Counted from the stretch's first letter, positions 43,458 through 55,049 are shown. The stretch is 64,000 nucleotides of DNA from Streptomyces sp. DH41 (GCF_029813785.1 NZ_JARVKY010000002.1:496001-560000), one strand, 5' to 3'. Numbers and translations are program-made. Notes: generated from the sequence alone by a model not told the origin.

Positions 43458-44765
43458 GTGCCCGCACCCCAGAAGGCCGTCAGGCGATCCCTGTTGGTCA
43501 CCTCCGCCGCCCTGACCGCTCTCGCGCTCCTCACGCCCACCGCGCTCGCCGCCCCGGGCCCCACGGCGAACCCGTCGGCCGGTCCCTCGGCCAGTCCGTC
43601 GGCCACTCCTCCCGCGTCGATGTCCGCCGTGGGCGGCGCGCGGCTCGGGAAGCCCGGGACGCAGGTGGATCTGGCGGGCGGGGCGCCCGTGCTGCCGAAG
43701 GACCTCACCGCCCGTTCCTGGATCGTGGCCGACGCCGAGTCCGGCGACGTGCTCGCCGCGCACAACGCGCACTGGCGGCTGGCCCCGGCGAGCACGCTGA
43801 AGATGCTGTTCGCCGACACGCTGCTGCCGAAGTGGCCGAAGACGACCGAGCACAAGGTCGTCCCCTCGGACCTCGCGGGCGTCGGCGCCGGCTCCAGCAT
43901 GGTCGGGATCAAGGAGGAGGAGACCTACACCGTCCACGACCTGTGGCTCGGTGTCTTCCTGCGTTCCGGCAACGACGCGGTGCACGTGCTGTCCGCGATG
44001 AACGGCGGTGTCGACAAGACCGTCGAGGACATGAACGAGCACGCCGAGGAGCTCCAGGCCCTCGACACGACCGTGGTCAGCCCCGACGGCTACGACGCGC
44101 CGCGGCAGGTCTCCTCCGCGTACGACCTGACGCTCTTCGCCCGCTCCGGGCTGCAGAAGAAGGACTTCCGCGAGTACGCCTCGACGGTCCGCGCGAAGTT
44201 CCCGGGCGAGACGAAGAAGGACAAGAAGGGCAAGACGTCCCGCGAGTCCTTCGAGATCCAGAACACCAACCGGCTGCTGTCCGGCGGCGACTCGGACGTG
44301 AGCGTCTACCCGGGCATCGCGGGCGTGAAGAACGGCTACACCACCAACGCGGGCTACACCTTCACGGGCGTCGCCGAGCAGGGCGGCAAGGTGCTGCTCG
44401 TCACGGTCATGAACCCGGAGAAGGACGAGCACAACGAGGTCTACAAGGAGACCGCCCGCCTGTTCGACTGGGGTTTCAAGGCGGCCGGCAAGGTGGAGCC
44501 GGTGGGTGAGCTGGTGCCGCCGAGGAGCGCCGCCCAGGCGAGCCCGCGACCCGCTCCGGCCGCCTCGGGGGAGGCCGGCGGCACCGGGAAGGGCGCGGCG
44601 GGCGCGAAGCCGGTGGCGGGCGCCCCGGCCGCGGACGGCTCCAGCGGTGTCGGCGTCGCGGCCGGTATCACCGCCGGTCTGCTGGTCCTGCTCGCGGGCG
44701 GCGCGTTCCTGATCAACCGGAAGTGGCCGCTGCCGGACCTGGTCCGTCGCCGGACGCGCCCGTGA
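43458..44765 (+). CDS. D-alanyl-D-alanine carboxypeptidase (PBP5-like)
   Basis: This protein of 435 residues has a signal peptide (LLVTSAALTALALLTPTALAAP), a Pro/Ser linker and a peptidase S11 domain. The nucleophile motif is SxxK in PASTLKML, the second is SGN in RSGNDAV, and the third reads KNG in GVKNGYT instead of KTG, which is seen in some actinobacterial members. A C-terminal membrane segment (GVAAGITAGLLVLLAGGAFL) anchors it. It trims the terminal D-Ala of peptidoglycan stems. The GTG at 43458 has TACGTT 7 bases upstream, suggesting a leaderless mRNA. Confidence 0.93.
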   Translation: MPAPQKAVRRSLLVTSAALTALALLTPTALAAPGPTANPSAGPSASPSATPPASMSAVGGARLGKPGTQVDLAGGAPVLPKDLTARSWIVADAESGDVLAAHNAHWRLAPASTLKMLFADTLLPKWPKTTEHKVVPSDLAGVGAGSSMVGIKEEETYTVHDLWLGVFLRSGNDAVHVLSAMNGGVDKTVEDMNEHAEELQALDTTVVSPDGYDAPRQVSSAYDLTLFARSGLQKKDFREYASTVRAKFPGETKKDKKGKTSRESFEIQNTNRLLSGGDSDVSVYPGIAGVKNGYTTNAGYTFTGVAEQGGKVLLVTVMNPEKDEHNEVYKETARLFDWGFKAAGKVEPVGELVPPRSAAQASPRPAPAASGEAGGTGKGAAGAKPVAGAPAADGSSGVGVAAGITAGLLVLLAGGAFLINRKWPLPDLVRRRTRP

Positions 44766-45678
44766 CGTCCGGCCCGTCCGTTTCCGTCAGCTCCTCCTCC
44801 TTGCTCCCCGTCGCCGTCCAGGCGGCGCAGAACAGCACCAGCTTCGAGGTGAAGTTGATCCACAGCAGCAGGGCGACGGGGACGCCGAAGGCGCCGTACA
44901 TGCTCTTGGCGGCGACGCCCTGCATGTAGCCGCTCAGCAGCAGTTTCAGCAGCTCGAAGCCGATCGCGCCGATCAGCGCGGCCACCATCAGGCGGCGGCG
45001 CGGGGGCTGGACGCCGGGGAGCAGGGTCAGGACGTACAGCAGCAGGAGGAAGTCGGCGAGTACGGCGACGACGAACGCGGCGACGTAGAGCAGCACCCCG
45101 CCGAAGCCGCCCTCGGCGATGCCGAGCTGCCGGATGATCCAGCCGACCAGCGCCGAGGCGACGGTGGAGATGGCGACGGTGACCAGGAGGGCGCCGCCCA
45201 GACCGACGAGGACGCCGGCGTCCTTGGCCCGGTGCACCACCGGGTTCTCCTCCTCGTCGGGCAGCTCCCAGACGGCACGCAGGCAGCCCCGGGTGGCGTC
45301 GACCCAGCCGATGCCGGTGAAGAGGAGCAGGGCGCCTGCGATGAGGCCCACGGTGCCGGCGTTGTCGATCAGGCCCTGGATGTTCAGCTGGTCGGCGATT
45401 CCGGGGATCTGCTCGGCGATCGTGTCCTGGAGCCGGCCCTGCTGGTCCTCGTCGAGCGTGGCGGCGGCGACGGCGGCTGCCAGGCTGAGCAGCGGGAAGA
45501 GCGCGACGAAGCTGGTGAAGGTCATGGCGGCGGCCAGCCGCGTCCACTTCACCCGGTCCAGCCGCTCGTACGAGCGCCACGCGTGCGTGGTCATCCCCCG
45601 CGCCGCCCACGGGCCCACCACGGGGAGCTTCTTCAGCCAGTCCATGATCCGACCCTGCCCCCGCTCGCCCCGGTCCAT
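44713..45678 (-). CDS. YihY/virulence factor BrkB family membrane protein
   Basis: This 321-residue protein has six membrane segments. The BrkB-type elements RLAAAMTFTSFVALFPLLSLAA and LLLWINFTSKLVLFCAAW are present. The family was once called ribonuclease BN; the actual role is unknown. Starts are possible at GTG/ATG 45678 or ATG 45645. Its 3' end overlaps the convergent carboxypeptidase gene by 53 bases, and its 5' end overlaps the end of the GtrA gene. Confidence 0.9.
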   Translation of the reverse strand: MDRGERGQGRIMDWLKKLPVVGPWAARGMTTHAWRSYERLDRVKWTRLAAAMTFTSFVALFPLLSLAAAVAAATLDEDQQGRLQDTIAEQIPGIADQLNIQGLIDNAGTVGLIAGALLLFTGIGWVDATRGCLRAVWELPDEEENPVVHRAKDAGVLVGLGGALLVTVAISTVASALVGWIIRQLGIAEGGFGGVLLYVAAFVVAVLADFLLLLYVLTLLPGVQPPRRRLMVAALIGAIGFELLKLLLSGYMQGVAAKSMYGAFGVPVALLLWINFTSKLVLFCAAWTATGSKEEELTETDGPDVTGASGDGPGPAAATSG

Positions 45679-46136
45679 GATCCCGTCGTGTCACCGGTTC
45701 CTGCCCCGGTACGGAAGACCAGGGTTCTTGTGCCCCAAAAACGCAGGATCGTGGCCAGGACCATGCCGATTCCCGCGCCGGAGACCGTGTCGGCGCGCTG
45801 CGAGGTGAGTCCGAGGCCGTAGTGGCTGACGGCCAGGCACAGCAGCTGTACGGCGGCTCCGGCGGCGTTGACCGCGAAGAACACGGCGTACGGGCGCAGG
45901 CCCCGCGGTCGGGCGTGCCGGTAGGTGCCCAGCGCGTTGCCCGTGTAGGCCACGGAGCAGCCGGCGACGAAGGAGAGGGCCTTGGCGGTGAGCGGGCCGA
46001 GACCGGCCGGGCCGCGCAGCCAGGTGAAGAGGCCGAGGTCGACGGCGTAGGCGAGCAGGCCGACGGAGGCGAAGCCGAGCAGCTCGCGCCGTCCGGCTAC
46101 CAATTGGCCACCGCCAGGCCGTACATCGCCACCCAC
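45633..46136 (-). CDS. GtrA family membrane protein
   Basis: This protein of about 167 residues has four membrane segments (ELLGFASVGLLAYAVDLGLF; AKALSFVAGCSVAYTGNALGTY; YAVFFAVNAAGAAVQLLCLA; GMVLATILRFWGTRTLVF). GtrA proteins help move polyprenyl-phosphate sugars across the membrane. It is the last gene of the DPA-type operon after the UbiA gene. The start is uncertain: GTG at 46136 overlaps the UbiA end by 40 bases, and TTG at 46103 is an alternative. Confidence 0.85.
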   Translation of the reverse strand: MGGDVRPGGGQLVAGRRELLGFASVGLLAYAVDLGLFTWLRGPAGLGPLTAKALSFVAGCSVAYTGNALGTYRHARPRGLRPYAVFFAVNAAGAAVQLLCLAVSHYGLGLTSQRADTVSGAGIGMVLATILRFWGTRTLVFRTGAGTGDTTGSWTGASGGRVGSWTG

Positions 46137-47047
46137 ACCACGCCGATCAGCGCGAGCGCCCGGTCGCGCAGGACGACGTCCTCGGGTTCGCCGGCGGTGC
46201 CCCGGTCGGCGAAGACGGCGTACCGCAGGACGGCGAGGACGAAGGCGACCATGGACAGCTGGCGCCAGGGCAGCACGCTGGTGTGCGGGACGCCGCCCTC
46301 CTCCATGGCCCACATGCAGTAGCCGAGGACGGCGACGCCGGCCGCGAGCTGCCACACGAAGCGGAGGTAGCCGGTGGTGTACTCGGTGAGCAGCGCGCGC
46401 GTGGCACCGTCCTTTTCGGCCATCTGGACGGCTTCGGAGTAGCGCTTGGCGGCGACCATGAACAGCGCGCCGAAACCGGTCGTGATGAGGAACCAGCGCG
46501 ACAGGGGGATACCGAGCGCGAGTCCGCCGATCATCGCCCGCATCAGGAAGCCGGTGGTGACGACGGCGAGGTCGACGACCAGGACGTGCTTGAGGCTGAC
46601 GCAGTACGCCAGTTGCATCGCGAGGTAGGCGGTCAGCAGGGCCGCGACGGGCCTCGGGCACAGCCAGGCCGCGGCGAGGGGCGCGAGGACGCCCAGGGCG
46701 CCGCCGACGGCGTACGCGACCGGCACCGGGACCTGTCCGGCGGCGACCGGGCGGTGCCGTTTGACCGGGTGGGCACGGTCGGCCTCGGCGTCGCGGGCGT
46801 CGTTGACCAGGTAGACGGCGGCGGCGCAGGCGGTGAACAGGACGAAGACCAGGGCCAGCTGGGTGAGCGCGTGCCGGGAGAACAGCTCACCTGCGGCGGC
46901 CGGGGCCGCGACCACCAGGACGTTCTTGATCCACTGGCGGGGGCGCGCGGTCCGGAACAGGCCGGCCAGGAGCCCTTTCCCACGGGGCGGGGCGGGCTCC
47001 CGCCGCTGTTCGGGGGCGCGTTGCCGCAGGACGGCCATGTCAGTCAC
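46097..47047 (-). CDS. Decaprenyl-phosphate phosphoribosyltransferase-like (UbiA family)
   Basis: This 316-residue UbiA prenyltransferase has about nine membrane segments. The first Asp-rich motif is NDARDAEAD (in VYLVNDARDAEADRAHPVK); the second site is near AKRYSEAVQMAEKDG. It matches the mycobacterial Rv3806c type, which transfers ribose 5-phosphate from PRPP to polyprenyl phosphate. Flanking GtrA, PAP2, DprE1-like and DprE2-like genes support the pathway to polyprenyl-phospho-pentose. The GTG at 47047 has GGAGG 5 bases upstream and overlaps the PAP2 stop; an ATG at 47038 is possible. Confidence 0.9.
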   Translation of the reverse strand: MTDMAVLRQRAPEQRREPAPPRGKGLLAGLFRTARPRQWIKNVLVVAAPAAAGELFSRHALTQLALVFVLFTACAAAVYLVNDARDAEADRAHPVKRHRPVAAGQVPVPVAYAVGGALGVLAPLAAAWLCPRPVAALLTAYLAMQLAYCVSLKHVLVVDLAVVTTGFLMRAMIGGLALGIPLSRWFLITTGFGALFMVAAKRYSEAVQMAEKDGATRALLTEYTTGYLRFVWQLAAGVAVLGYCMWAMEEGGVPHTSVLPWRQLSMVAFVLAVLRYAVFADRGTAGEPEDVVLRDRALALIGVVWVAMYGLAVANW

Positions 47048-47546
47048 GGGTGCCTCCGCGCATCCAGCCGGCGCCGAGCCGGGCCGTGAGCGCGCCCAGG
47101 GCCGCGCCCGCGGCGACGTCCGAGGGGTAGTGGACGCCGACGACCAGCCGGGAGGCGCACACCGCGGCGGCGAGCGGCCAGGCGGCGTGGACACCGAGCG
47201 CGCCGAAGGCGACGGCGGCCGCCGCGGCCGAGGTGGCGTGGGAGCTGGGGAAGGAGTGCCGGCCGGCGGTGCGCACCAAGGGCACGACGTGTGCCGGGCG
47301 CGGGCGGCGCACGACGCGCTTGAGACCCATGCTGACGACGTGCGCGCCCGCGGTGAGCGCGGTACCGCGCAGCCAGGCCGCGCGCCGCGTGCCGTCCACG
47401 GCGGCTGAGGCGAGGCCCGCCGCGAGCCACACCGCTCCGTGCTCCCCGGCCCAGGACAGGGCACGCGCGGCACCGGCCACGCGCGGGTCCGTGCCGCAGG
47501 CTCTGAGCGCCGTCACGATCCGGTGGTCCATGTCGAGGTCGTCCAT
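47040..47546 (-). CDS. PAP2 family phosphatase
   Basis: This 168-residue membrane phosphatase has the three PAP2 motifs: KRVVRRPRP, SFPSSHAT (catalytic His) and RLVVGVHYPSDVAAG. In the mycobacterial pathway a PAP2-type enzyme (Rv3807c) is encoded next to the phosphoribosyltransferase and is thought to remove the 5-phosphate of polyprenyl-phosphoribose-phosphate. The same role is likely here. It is first in the minus-strand operon and divergent from the DprE1-like gene. Confidence 0.9.
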   Translation of the reverse strand: MDDLDMDHRIVTALRACGTDPRVAGAARALSWAGEHGAVWLAAGLASAAVDGTRRAAWLRGTALTAGAHVVSMGLKRVVRRPRPAHVVPLVRTAGRHSFPSSHATSAAAAAVAFGALGVHAAWPLAAAVCASRLVVGVHYPSDVAAGAALGALTARLGAGWMRGGTRD

Positions 47547-47679
47547 GTGGACTCACTGTTCACGCCAACGGCTCCGGAAGTCCGGCATGATCGAGCGACA
47601 TACCATTAATCACCCGTTTCAGGGACGGGCAGAATGTTTTGGAACTAATCGTTCGCATAGTGGCGATACGGTCACCGGC

Positions 47680-49071
47680 ATGTCTGCCGACACCGTTCCC
47701 GACGCCGACTCGGATCCCGACGCCGGTTGGGGTCCCGTCACCGGCTGGGGCCGCACCGCGCCCACCGCCGCCCGGCTGGTCCGCCCGCGGACGTACGAGG
47801 AGGCCGCCGTCGCCGTCCGGGACTGCGGGGCCCGCGGTGGCATCCCGAGGGGCCTGGGGCGGGCGTACGGGGACGCCGCGCAGAACGCGGGGGGCGACGT
47901 GCTCGACATGACGGCCCTGGACCGCGTCCACGCCATCGACGTCGACGGCGGCACCGTGCTCTGCGACGCGGGAGTCTCCCTGCACCGGCTGATGGAGGTG
48001 CTGCTGCCGCTCGGCTGGTTCGTGCCGGTGACGCCCGGCACCCGCTATGTGACGGTCGGCGGGGCGATCGGCGCGGACATCCACGGCAAGAACCACCACG
48101 TGTCGGGCTCCTTCGCCCGGCACGTGCTCTCGTTCGAGCTGCTCACCGCCGACGGCCGGGTCCGCACCGTGGACCGGGGCACGCCGCTGTTCGACGCGAC
48201 CGCCGGCGGCATGGGCCTGACCGGTGTGATCCTCACCGCGACCGTGCGGCTCCAGCCGGTCGAGACCGCGCTGATGTCGGTCGACACCGAGCGCGCCGCC
48301 GACCTGGACGACCTGATGGCCCGGCTGACGGCGGGCGACCACCGTTACCGCTACTCGGTCGCCTGGATCGACCTCCTCGCACGCGGCGCCGCGACCGGCC
48401 GCGCGGTGCTCACCCGGGGCGACCACGCCCCGCTGGACGCGCTGCCCGCCCGTTCCCGTGCGCGGCGGGCGCCCCTGGCCTTCCGCACCTCCCGTCTCCC
48501 GGCCGCCCCCGACCTCGTCCCGGACGGGCTGCTCAGCCGGACGACGGTGGGCCTGTTCAACGAGCTCTGGTACCGCAAGGCCCCCCGCGGGCGGACCGGG
48601 CAGCTCCAGCGGATCTCCACCTTCTTCCATCCGCTGGACGGGGTCCCGCACTGGAACCGGATCTACGGCCGCGGCGGCTTCGTGCAGTACCAGTTCGTCG
48701 TCGGGCACGGCCGGGAGGACGCCCTGCGCCGGATCGTGCGGCGCATCGCCGAGCACCGCTGCCCGTCCTTCCTCGCCGTCCTCAAGCGGTTCGGTGAGGC
48801 CGACCCGGGCTGGCTCTCCTTCCCGGTGCCCGGCTGGACCCTGGCCCTGGACATCCCGGCGGGGCTGCCGGGCCTCGGTTCCTTCCTCGACGGCCTCGAC
48901 GAGGAGGTGGCGGCGGCCGGCGGCCGGGTCTACCTCGCCAAGGACTCCCGGCTGCGGCCGGAGCTGCTCGCCTCGATGTACCCGCGCCTGGACGACTTCC
49001 GCGCGCTGCGCGCTGAGCTGGACCCGCGCGGGGTGTTCGTCTCCGACCTGTCCCGGCGCCTCGGCCTCTAG
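47680..49071 (+). CDS. DprE1-like FAD-dependent oxidase
   Basis: This 463-residue protein has a VAO-type FAD domain (GLGRAYGDAAQNAGG; VTPGTRYVTVGGAIGADIHGKNHH) and a C-terminal substrate domain. The GAIGADIHGKNHH stretch matches DprE1, which oxidises decaprenyl-phosphoribose at C2. Together with the reductase that follows, it epimerises the pentose to the arabinose form. Streptomyces lacks arabinogalactan, so the final use of this lipid-sugar is open. The ATG at 47680 has TACGGT 7 bases upstream and no ribosome site, so leaderless translation is likely. Confidence 0.9.
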   Translation: MSADTVPDADSDPDAGWGPVTGWGRTAPTAARLVRPRTYEEAAVAVRDCGARGGIPRGLGRAYGDAAQNAGGDVLDMTALDRVHAIDVDGGTVLCDAGVSLHRLMEVLLPLGWFVPVTPGTRYVTVGGAIGADIHGKNHHVSGSFARHVLSFELLTADGRVRTVDRGTPLFDATAGGMGLTGVILTATVRLQPVETALMSVDTERAADLDDLMARLTAGDHRYRYSVAWIDLLARGAATGRAVLTRGDHAPLDALPARSRARRAPLAFRTSRLPAAPDLVPDGLLSRTTVGLFNELWYRKAPRGRTGQLQRISTFFHPLDGVPHWNRIYGRGGFVQYQFVVGHGREDALRRIVRRIAEHRCPSFLAVLKRFGEADPGWLSFPVPGWTLALDIPAGLPGLGSFLDGLDEEVAAAGGRVYLAKDSRLRPELLASMYPRLDDFRALRAELDPRGVFVSDLSRRLGL

Positions 49072-49127
49072 GAGCCCCTTCGGGCCCCCTCCAGGACCCT
49101 TCCTCCACAAACCCCCAGGAGCCTGTC

Positions 49128-49883
49128 GTGAAGGACGCCTTCGGCATTCCCCAGTCCCTTCTCGTCCTCGGCGGTACGTCCGAGATCGCGCTCGCCACCG
49201 CGCGCCGTCTGGTCGCCCGCCGCACCCGCACCGTCTGGCTGGCCGGCCGCCCCTCCCCCGCGCTGGACGAGGCCGCCGAGCGGCTGCGCGGTCTCGGCGC
49301 CGAGGTGCGCACCGTCGCCTTCGACGCGCTCGAGACCGAGTCCCACGAAGCGGCCCTCGGCAAGGTCTTCGCCGAGGGCGACATCGACCTGGTGCTGCTG
49401 GCCTTCGGCGTCCTGGGCGACCAGGCGCACGACGAGCGCGAGCCGCTGAACGCCGTACGGGTCGCGCAGACCAACTACACCGGCGCGGTCTCGGCCGGCC
49501 TGGTCAGCGCCCGCGCGCTCCAGGCGCAGGGCCACGGCTCCCTGGTGGTGCTCTCCTCGGTGGCCGGGGAGCGGGCCCGCCGCGCCAACTTCATCTACGG
49601 CTCCAGCAAGGCAGGCCTGGACGCCTTCGCGCAGGGCCTCGGCGACGCGCTGCACGGCACCGGCGTGCACGTCATGGTCGTACGTCCCGGGTTCGTGCGG
49701 TCGCGGATGACCGCCGGGTTGGAGGAGGCGCCGCTCGCCACGACGCCCGAGGCGGTCGCCACGGCCATCGAGGTGGGGTTGCGACGGCGTTCGGAGACGG
49801 TGTGGGTGCCCGGTGCGCTGCGCGTGGTGATGTCGGCGCTGCGGCATCTGCCGCGGGCGGTCTTCCGCCGGCTGCCGGTGTGA
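49128..49883 (+). CDS. DprE2-like short-chain dehydrogenase
   Basis: This 251-residue SDR has the cofactor motif LVLGGTSEIALATARRL and the catalytic YxxxK in YGSSKAG, with VVLSSVAG before it. It matches decaprenylphospho-2-keto-pentose reductase, which completes the two-step epimerisation begun by the oxidase upstream. GTG start at 49128, preceded by AGGAG; 56 bases separate it from the DprE1-like gene. No further pathway gene follows on this strand. Confidence 0.92.
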   Translation: MKDAFGIPQSLLVLGGTSEIALATARRLVARRTRTVWLAGRPSPALDEAAERLRGLGAEVRTVAFDALETESHEAALGKVFAEGDIDLVLLAFGVLGDQAHDEREPLNAVRVAQTNYTGAVSAGLVSARALQAQGHGSLVVLSSVAGERARRANFIYGSSKAGLDAFAQGLGDALHGTGVHVMVVRPGFVRSRMTAGLEEAPLATTPEAVATAIEVGLRRRSETVWVPGALRVVMSALRHLPRAVFRRLPV

Positions 49884-49926
49884 GGCCGTCCGGGGCCTGT
49901 GAGGCCGGCCGGGCCTCGGGCAGGAT

Positions 49927-50523
49927 CTAACGGACCGGCACGGAGCCGCTCTCCACGCGGCCCGCCTGCGGGGGGACCGTGGTGCTGCCGAAGGGGAACT
50001 CGCGCAGCTTGCGCCACACCCCGTCGGCGCCCTGCTCGTAGAGCGCGAAGCCGGTGCAGGGCCACTGGGCCTCGTAGTCGGACAGCTCCTCGTAGGCGCG
50101 GTCCATCGCCGCTTCCCCGATGCCGTGCGCCACGGTGACGTGCGGGTGGTACGGGAACTGCAGTTCGCGGGGGACGGGCCCGGAGGTGTCGCGGACGCGC
50201 TTCTGCAGCCAGGAGCAGGCCGCGGCGCCCTCGACCACCTGGACGAAGACCACGGGCGACAGCGGGCGGAAGGTCCCGGTGCCGGACAGCCGCATCGGGA
50301 AGGGCCGGCCGCGCGCCGCCACCTCGGCCAGGTGAGCCTCGATCGCGGGCAGCGCGCCGCCCTCGACCTCGGTCGGCGGCAACAGGGTGACGTGCGTGGG
50401 GATGCCGTGAGCGGCGGCGTCACCGAAGTCCGCGCGCAGCTGCTGGAGCTTGCTGCCGTGAGGCTCCGGGACCGCGATCGACACGCCGATCGTTACGGTC
50501 CCCACGTCGTCTCCTGTCGTCAC
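49927..50523 (-). CDS. 2'-5' RNA ligase family protein
   Basis: This 198-residue protein has the two HxT motifs of the 2H phosphoesterase superfamily, PTHVTLLPP and YHPHVTVAHG, about 80 residues apart. Such enzymes open or form 2'-5' or cyclic phosphodiester bonds in RNA or nucleotides. Starts with ATG 50523 near the end of a GC-poor leader. It is convergent with the SDR gene. The substrate is not known. Confidence 0.9.
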   Translation of the reverse strand: MTTGDDVGTVTIGVSIAVPEPHGSKLQQLRADFGDAAAHGIPTHVTLLPPTEVEGGALPAIEAHLAEVAARGRPFPMRLSGTGTFRPLSPVVFVQVVEGAAACSWLQKRVRDTSGPVPRELQFPYHPHVTVAHGIGEAAMDRAYEELSDYEAQWPCTGFALYEQGADGVWRKLREFPFGSTTVPPQAGRVESGSVPVR

Positions 50524-50715
50524 GTGTCACTCGTCGTATGTCGCTGTGCCGGACACCCGATATCGACTGTACGGCCACGACCCGGCCCGGGGCAGGCGCA
50601 ACCGGAGTGATGTGCAGCGCTACGGCGGCGTGCCGGGGCGCACCGGGGTTTCCGGGATCAGCGCGGAAGCGGTGGTCGGGCCGTGGTCGGACGGTGGGCC
50701 GGGCGGTGCCGCGGC

Positions 50716-53256
<2,541 letters not shown>

Positions 53257-53257
53257 T

Positions 53258-53346
53258 CAGGTCGGCCCAGGCGCTCGGCACTTGTCGCTCGGACCGCTTC
53301 CCGATGGTTCATCCCATCCTTGCGCGCCAGTCACGGCCCGGGCCCA
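53258..53346 (-). ncRNA. ZMP/ZTP riboswitch (pfl motif) upstream of glyA
   Basis: On the minus strand the leader reads GGGCCGTGACTGGCGC, then GGATGGGATGAACCATCGGG and GAAGCGG, a ~30-base linker, then GAGCGCCTGGGCCGACC. ACTGGCG, ACCAxxGGGAAGC and CGCCTGGGC in this order are the conserved parts of the pfl motif. It ends about 30 bases before the glyA start. ZTP signals folate shortage, and glyA is a known target class. The fit is by eye; a covariance search would settle it. Confidence 0.8.
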
Positions 53347-53411
53347 GGGTAGCGGGTGTGTTCTGCCGGTGCCTTCCGTGTCCGCGATGCGGGAGCTCCC
53401 CCGGGAGCGGT

Positions 53412-54596
53412 TCAGAGGATCACGTGGGGGAGGAACCTCGCGTACTCGTCGGTCACCAGGCCCGACGACTCCCTGATGCCCAGGCCCGCCGACTCGTTCT
53501 CCACCACCCAGGCGCCCAGGACGACGCGATTGCCGTCGAAGTCGGGCAGGGGGGCCAGTTCCTGGTAGCAGCAGGGCTCGTCGCGTACGACGGGGGCGGC
53601 GCCCGGCTCGTGGATCGTGACGCCGGCGCCCTCGCGGCCCAGCAGGGGCTTGGCGACGTAGCCCGCCGTGTCGGCCAGCTCCCTCGGGCCGTCGAGGTAG
53701 GCCGGGAGGAGGTTGGGGTGGCCGGGGTACAGCTCCCAGAGGATCGCCAGCAGGGCCTTGTTGCTGAGCAGCATCTTCCAGGCGGGCTCGATCCACAGGG
53801 TGGTGCCGGTGCCGCCGCCGTTGTCGAGGGTGTCCAGGACGTGGTCGGCGAAGCGGTCGGTGGTGAGCCACTCCCAGGGGTAGAGCTTGAAGATGCTGCG
53901 GATGAATCGGAGCCTGTTGTCGACGAAGCGGCCGGACAGGCGGTCCCAGCCGATCTCCTCCACGGAGATCCAGTCGGTCTCCAGGCCGGCCTGCTCGGCG
54001 GTCTCCTTGAGGTAGGCGACCGTCATGAGGTCCTCACCGAGCTCGTCGTCGGCGGAGTGCGCGAAGTACAGCGGGCTGCCGGGCGGCAGGAGGGCGGCCT
54101 GCTTCTTCCAGGCGTCGACGAGGCGCTCGTGGAGGCTGTTCCACTGGTCGGCGCCGGGGAAGCTCTCCTCCATCCAGAACCACTGCGGGGACGCCGCCTC
54201 GACCAGGGAGGTCGGGGTGTCGGCGTTGTACTCCAGGAGCTTGGCGGGCCCCGTCCCGTCGTAGCGCAGGTCGAAGCGGGCGTAGACGGAGGGCAGTTCG
54301 GCGCGGCGGTGCCAGGCCTCGGTGACCGCCCGGACCACGCGCGGGTCGGTGATGCCGAGGTCGGCGAAGCGGCCGGCGGTGACGATGTGCCCGGCCGCCG
54401 CCAGGCACATGCGGTGGAGTTCCTCGACGACCTCCTCCAGCGCCTCGACCTCCGGGAGGGAGAAGACGTAGTAGGCGCTCTCGTCCCAGTAGGGGCGCAG
54501 GGAGTCGTCGGGGTAGCGGGTCAGGGGGTAGATGCAGCCCTGCTCCTCCACGGTCTGCTGCCAGCCGGGGCGGGGCTCGGTGGTGCGGCGCTCCAC
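53412..54596 (-). CDS. Glutathionylspermidine synthase family protein
   Basis: This 394-residue protein has the ATP-grasp-type GspS synthetase fold without the amidase domain. It contains FDLRYDGTGPAKLLEYNADTP, then IEPAWKMLLSNKALLAILWELYPGHPNLLPAY, and AKPLLGREGAGV with CCYQE near the C-terminus. True glutathionylspermidine is not made in Streptomyces, so it probably ligates another peptide or amine. It is coupled to a lipoprotein gene 7 bases upstream, a common pairing. Confidence 0.9.
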   Translation of the reverse strand: MERRTTEPRPGWQQTVEEQGCIYPLTRYPDDSLRPYWDESAYYVFSLPEVEALEEVVEELHRMCLAAAGHIVTAGRFADLGITDPRVVRAVTEAWHRRAELPSVYARFDLRYDGTGPAKLLEYNADTPTSLVEAASPQWFWMEESFPGADQWNSLHERLVDAWKKQAALLPPGSPLYFAHSADDELGEDLMTVAYLKETAEQAGLETDWISVEEIGWDRLSGRFVDNRLRFIRSIFKLYPWEWLTTDRFADHVLDTLDNGGGTGTTLWIEPAWKMLLSNKALLAILWELYPGHPNLLPAYLDGPRELADTAGYVAKPLLGREGAGVTIHEPGAAPVVRDEPCCYQELAPLPDFDGNRVVLGAWVVENESAGLGIRESSGLVTDEYARFLPHVIL

Positions 54597-54603
54597 GGCG
54601 GGC

Positions 54604-54963
54604 TCAGCCGCCGCCGCTGCCGGAGCCGGAGCAGCCGAAGCCGCCGCGGTCGACGGCCTCTTCGCGGCTGAAGGTGCCGGAGTCGGCCCAGCCGTTGCTG
54701 ACGTCGCCGTCGTAGTACCAGTCGGCGTCGTCCACCTTGGAGCCGGACTTCTTCTTGCCGCCCTTGCCGTACGAACCGCCGGACGAGCCCGACTTGCAGT
54801 TCTTGTCGGCGACGACCTTGTAGCCGTTGAGGTAGTCGTAGCTGTCGCGGTCCACGCAGCGCCGGTCGGGGTCCGACCCGCACGCGCTCAGGGCCGCCGC
54901 GAGCATTCCCATACCGCCGAGCACCACGGTGCTCGACCGCAGCCGTCGCCGGGTCTGTGCCAT
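54604..54963 (-). CDS. Small lipoprotein with Gly/Ser/Lys-rich tail
   Basis: This 119-residue protein has a signal ending LSAC (Cys28) and an acidic Cys-containing core (RRCVDRDSYDYLNGYKVV, DKNCKSG). A low-complexity Gly/Ser/Lys linker and ADWYYDGDVSNGWADSGTF follow, with a Gly/Ser tail. It is co-transcribed with the GspS-like gene, as in other Streptomyces. It may be a target or partner of that enzyme; nothing shows this directly. Confidence 0.85.
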   Translation of the reverse strand: MAQTRRRLRSSTVVLGGMGMLAAALSACGSDPDRRCVDRDSYDYLNGYKVVADKNCKSGSSGGSYGKGGKKKSGSKVDDADWYYDGDVSNGWADSGTFSREEAVDRGGFGCSGSGSGGG

Positions 54964-55049
54964 GTCCGTCTCCCCCGTTGTCCGCGCTTTTGTACGTCAG
55001 TTGAGCCGATGGTTGGACCGATCGAGTGTACGACCGCCGCCGGGGGACT

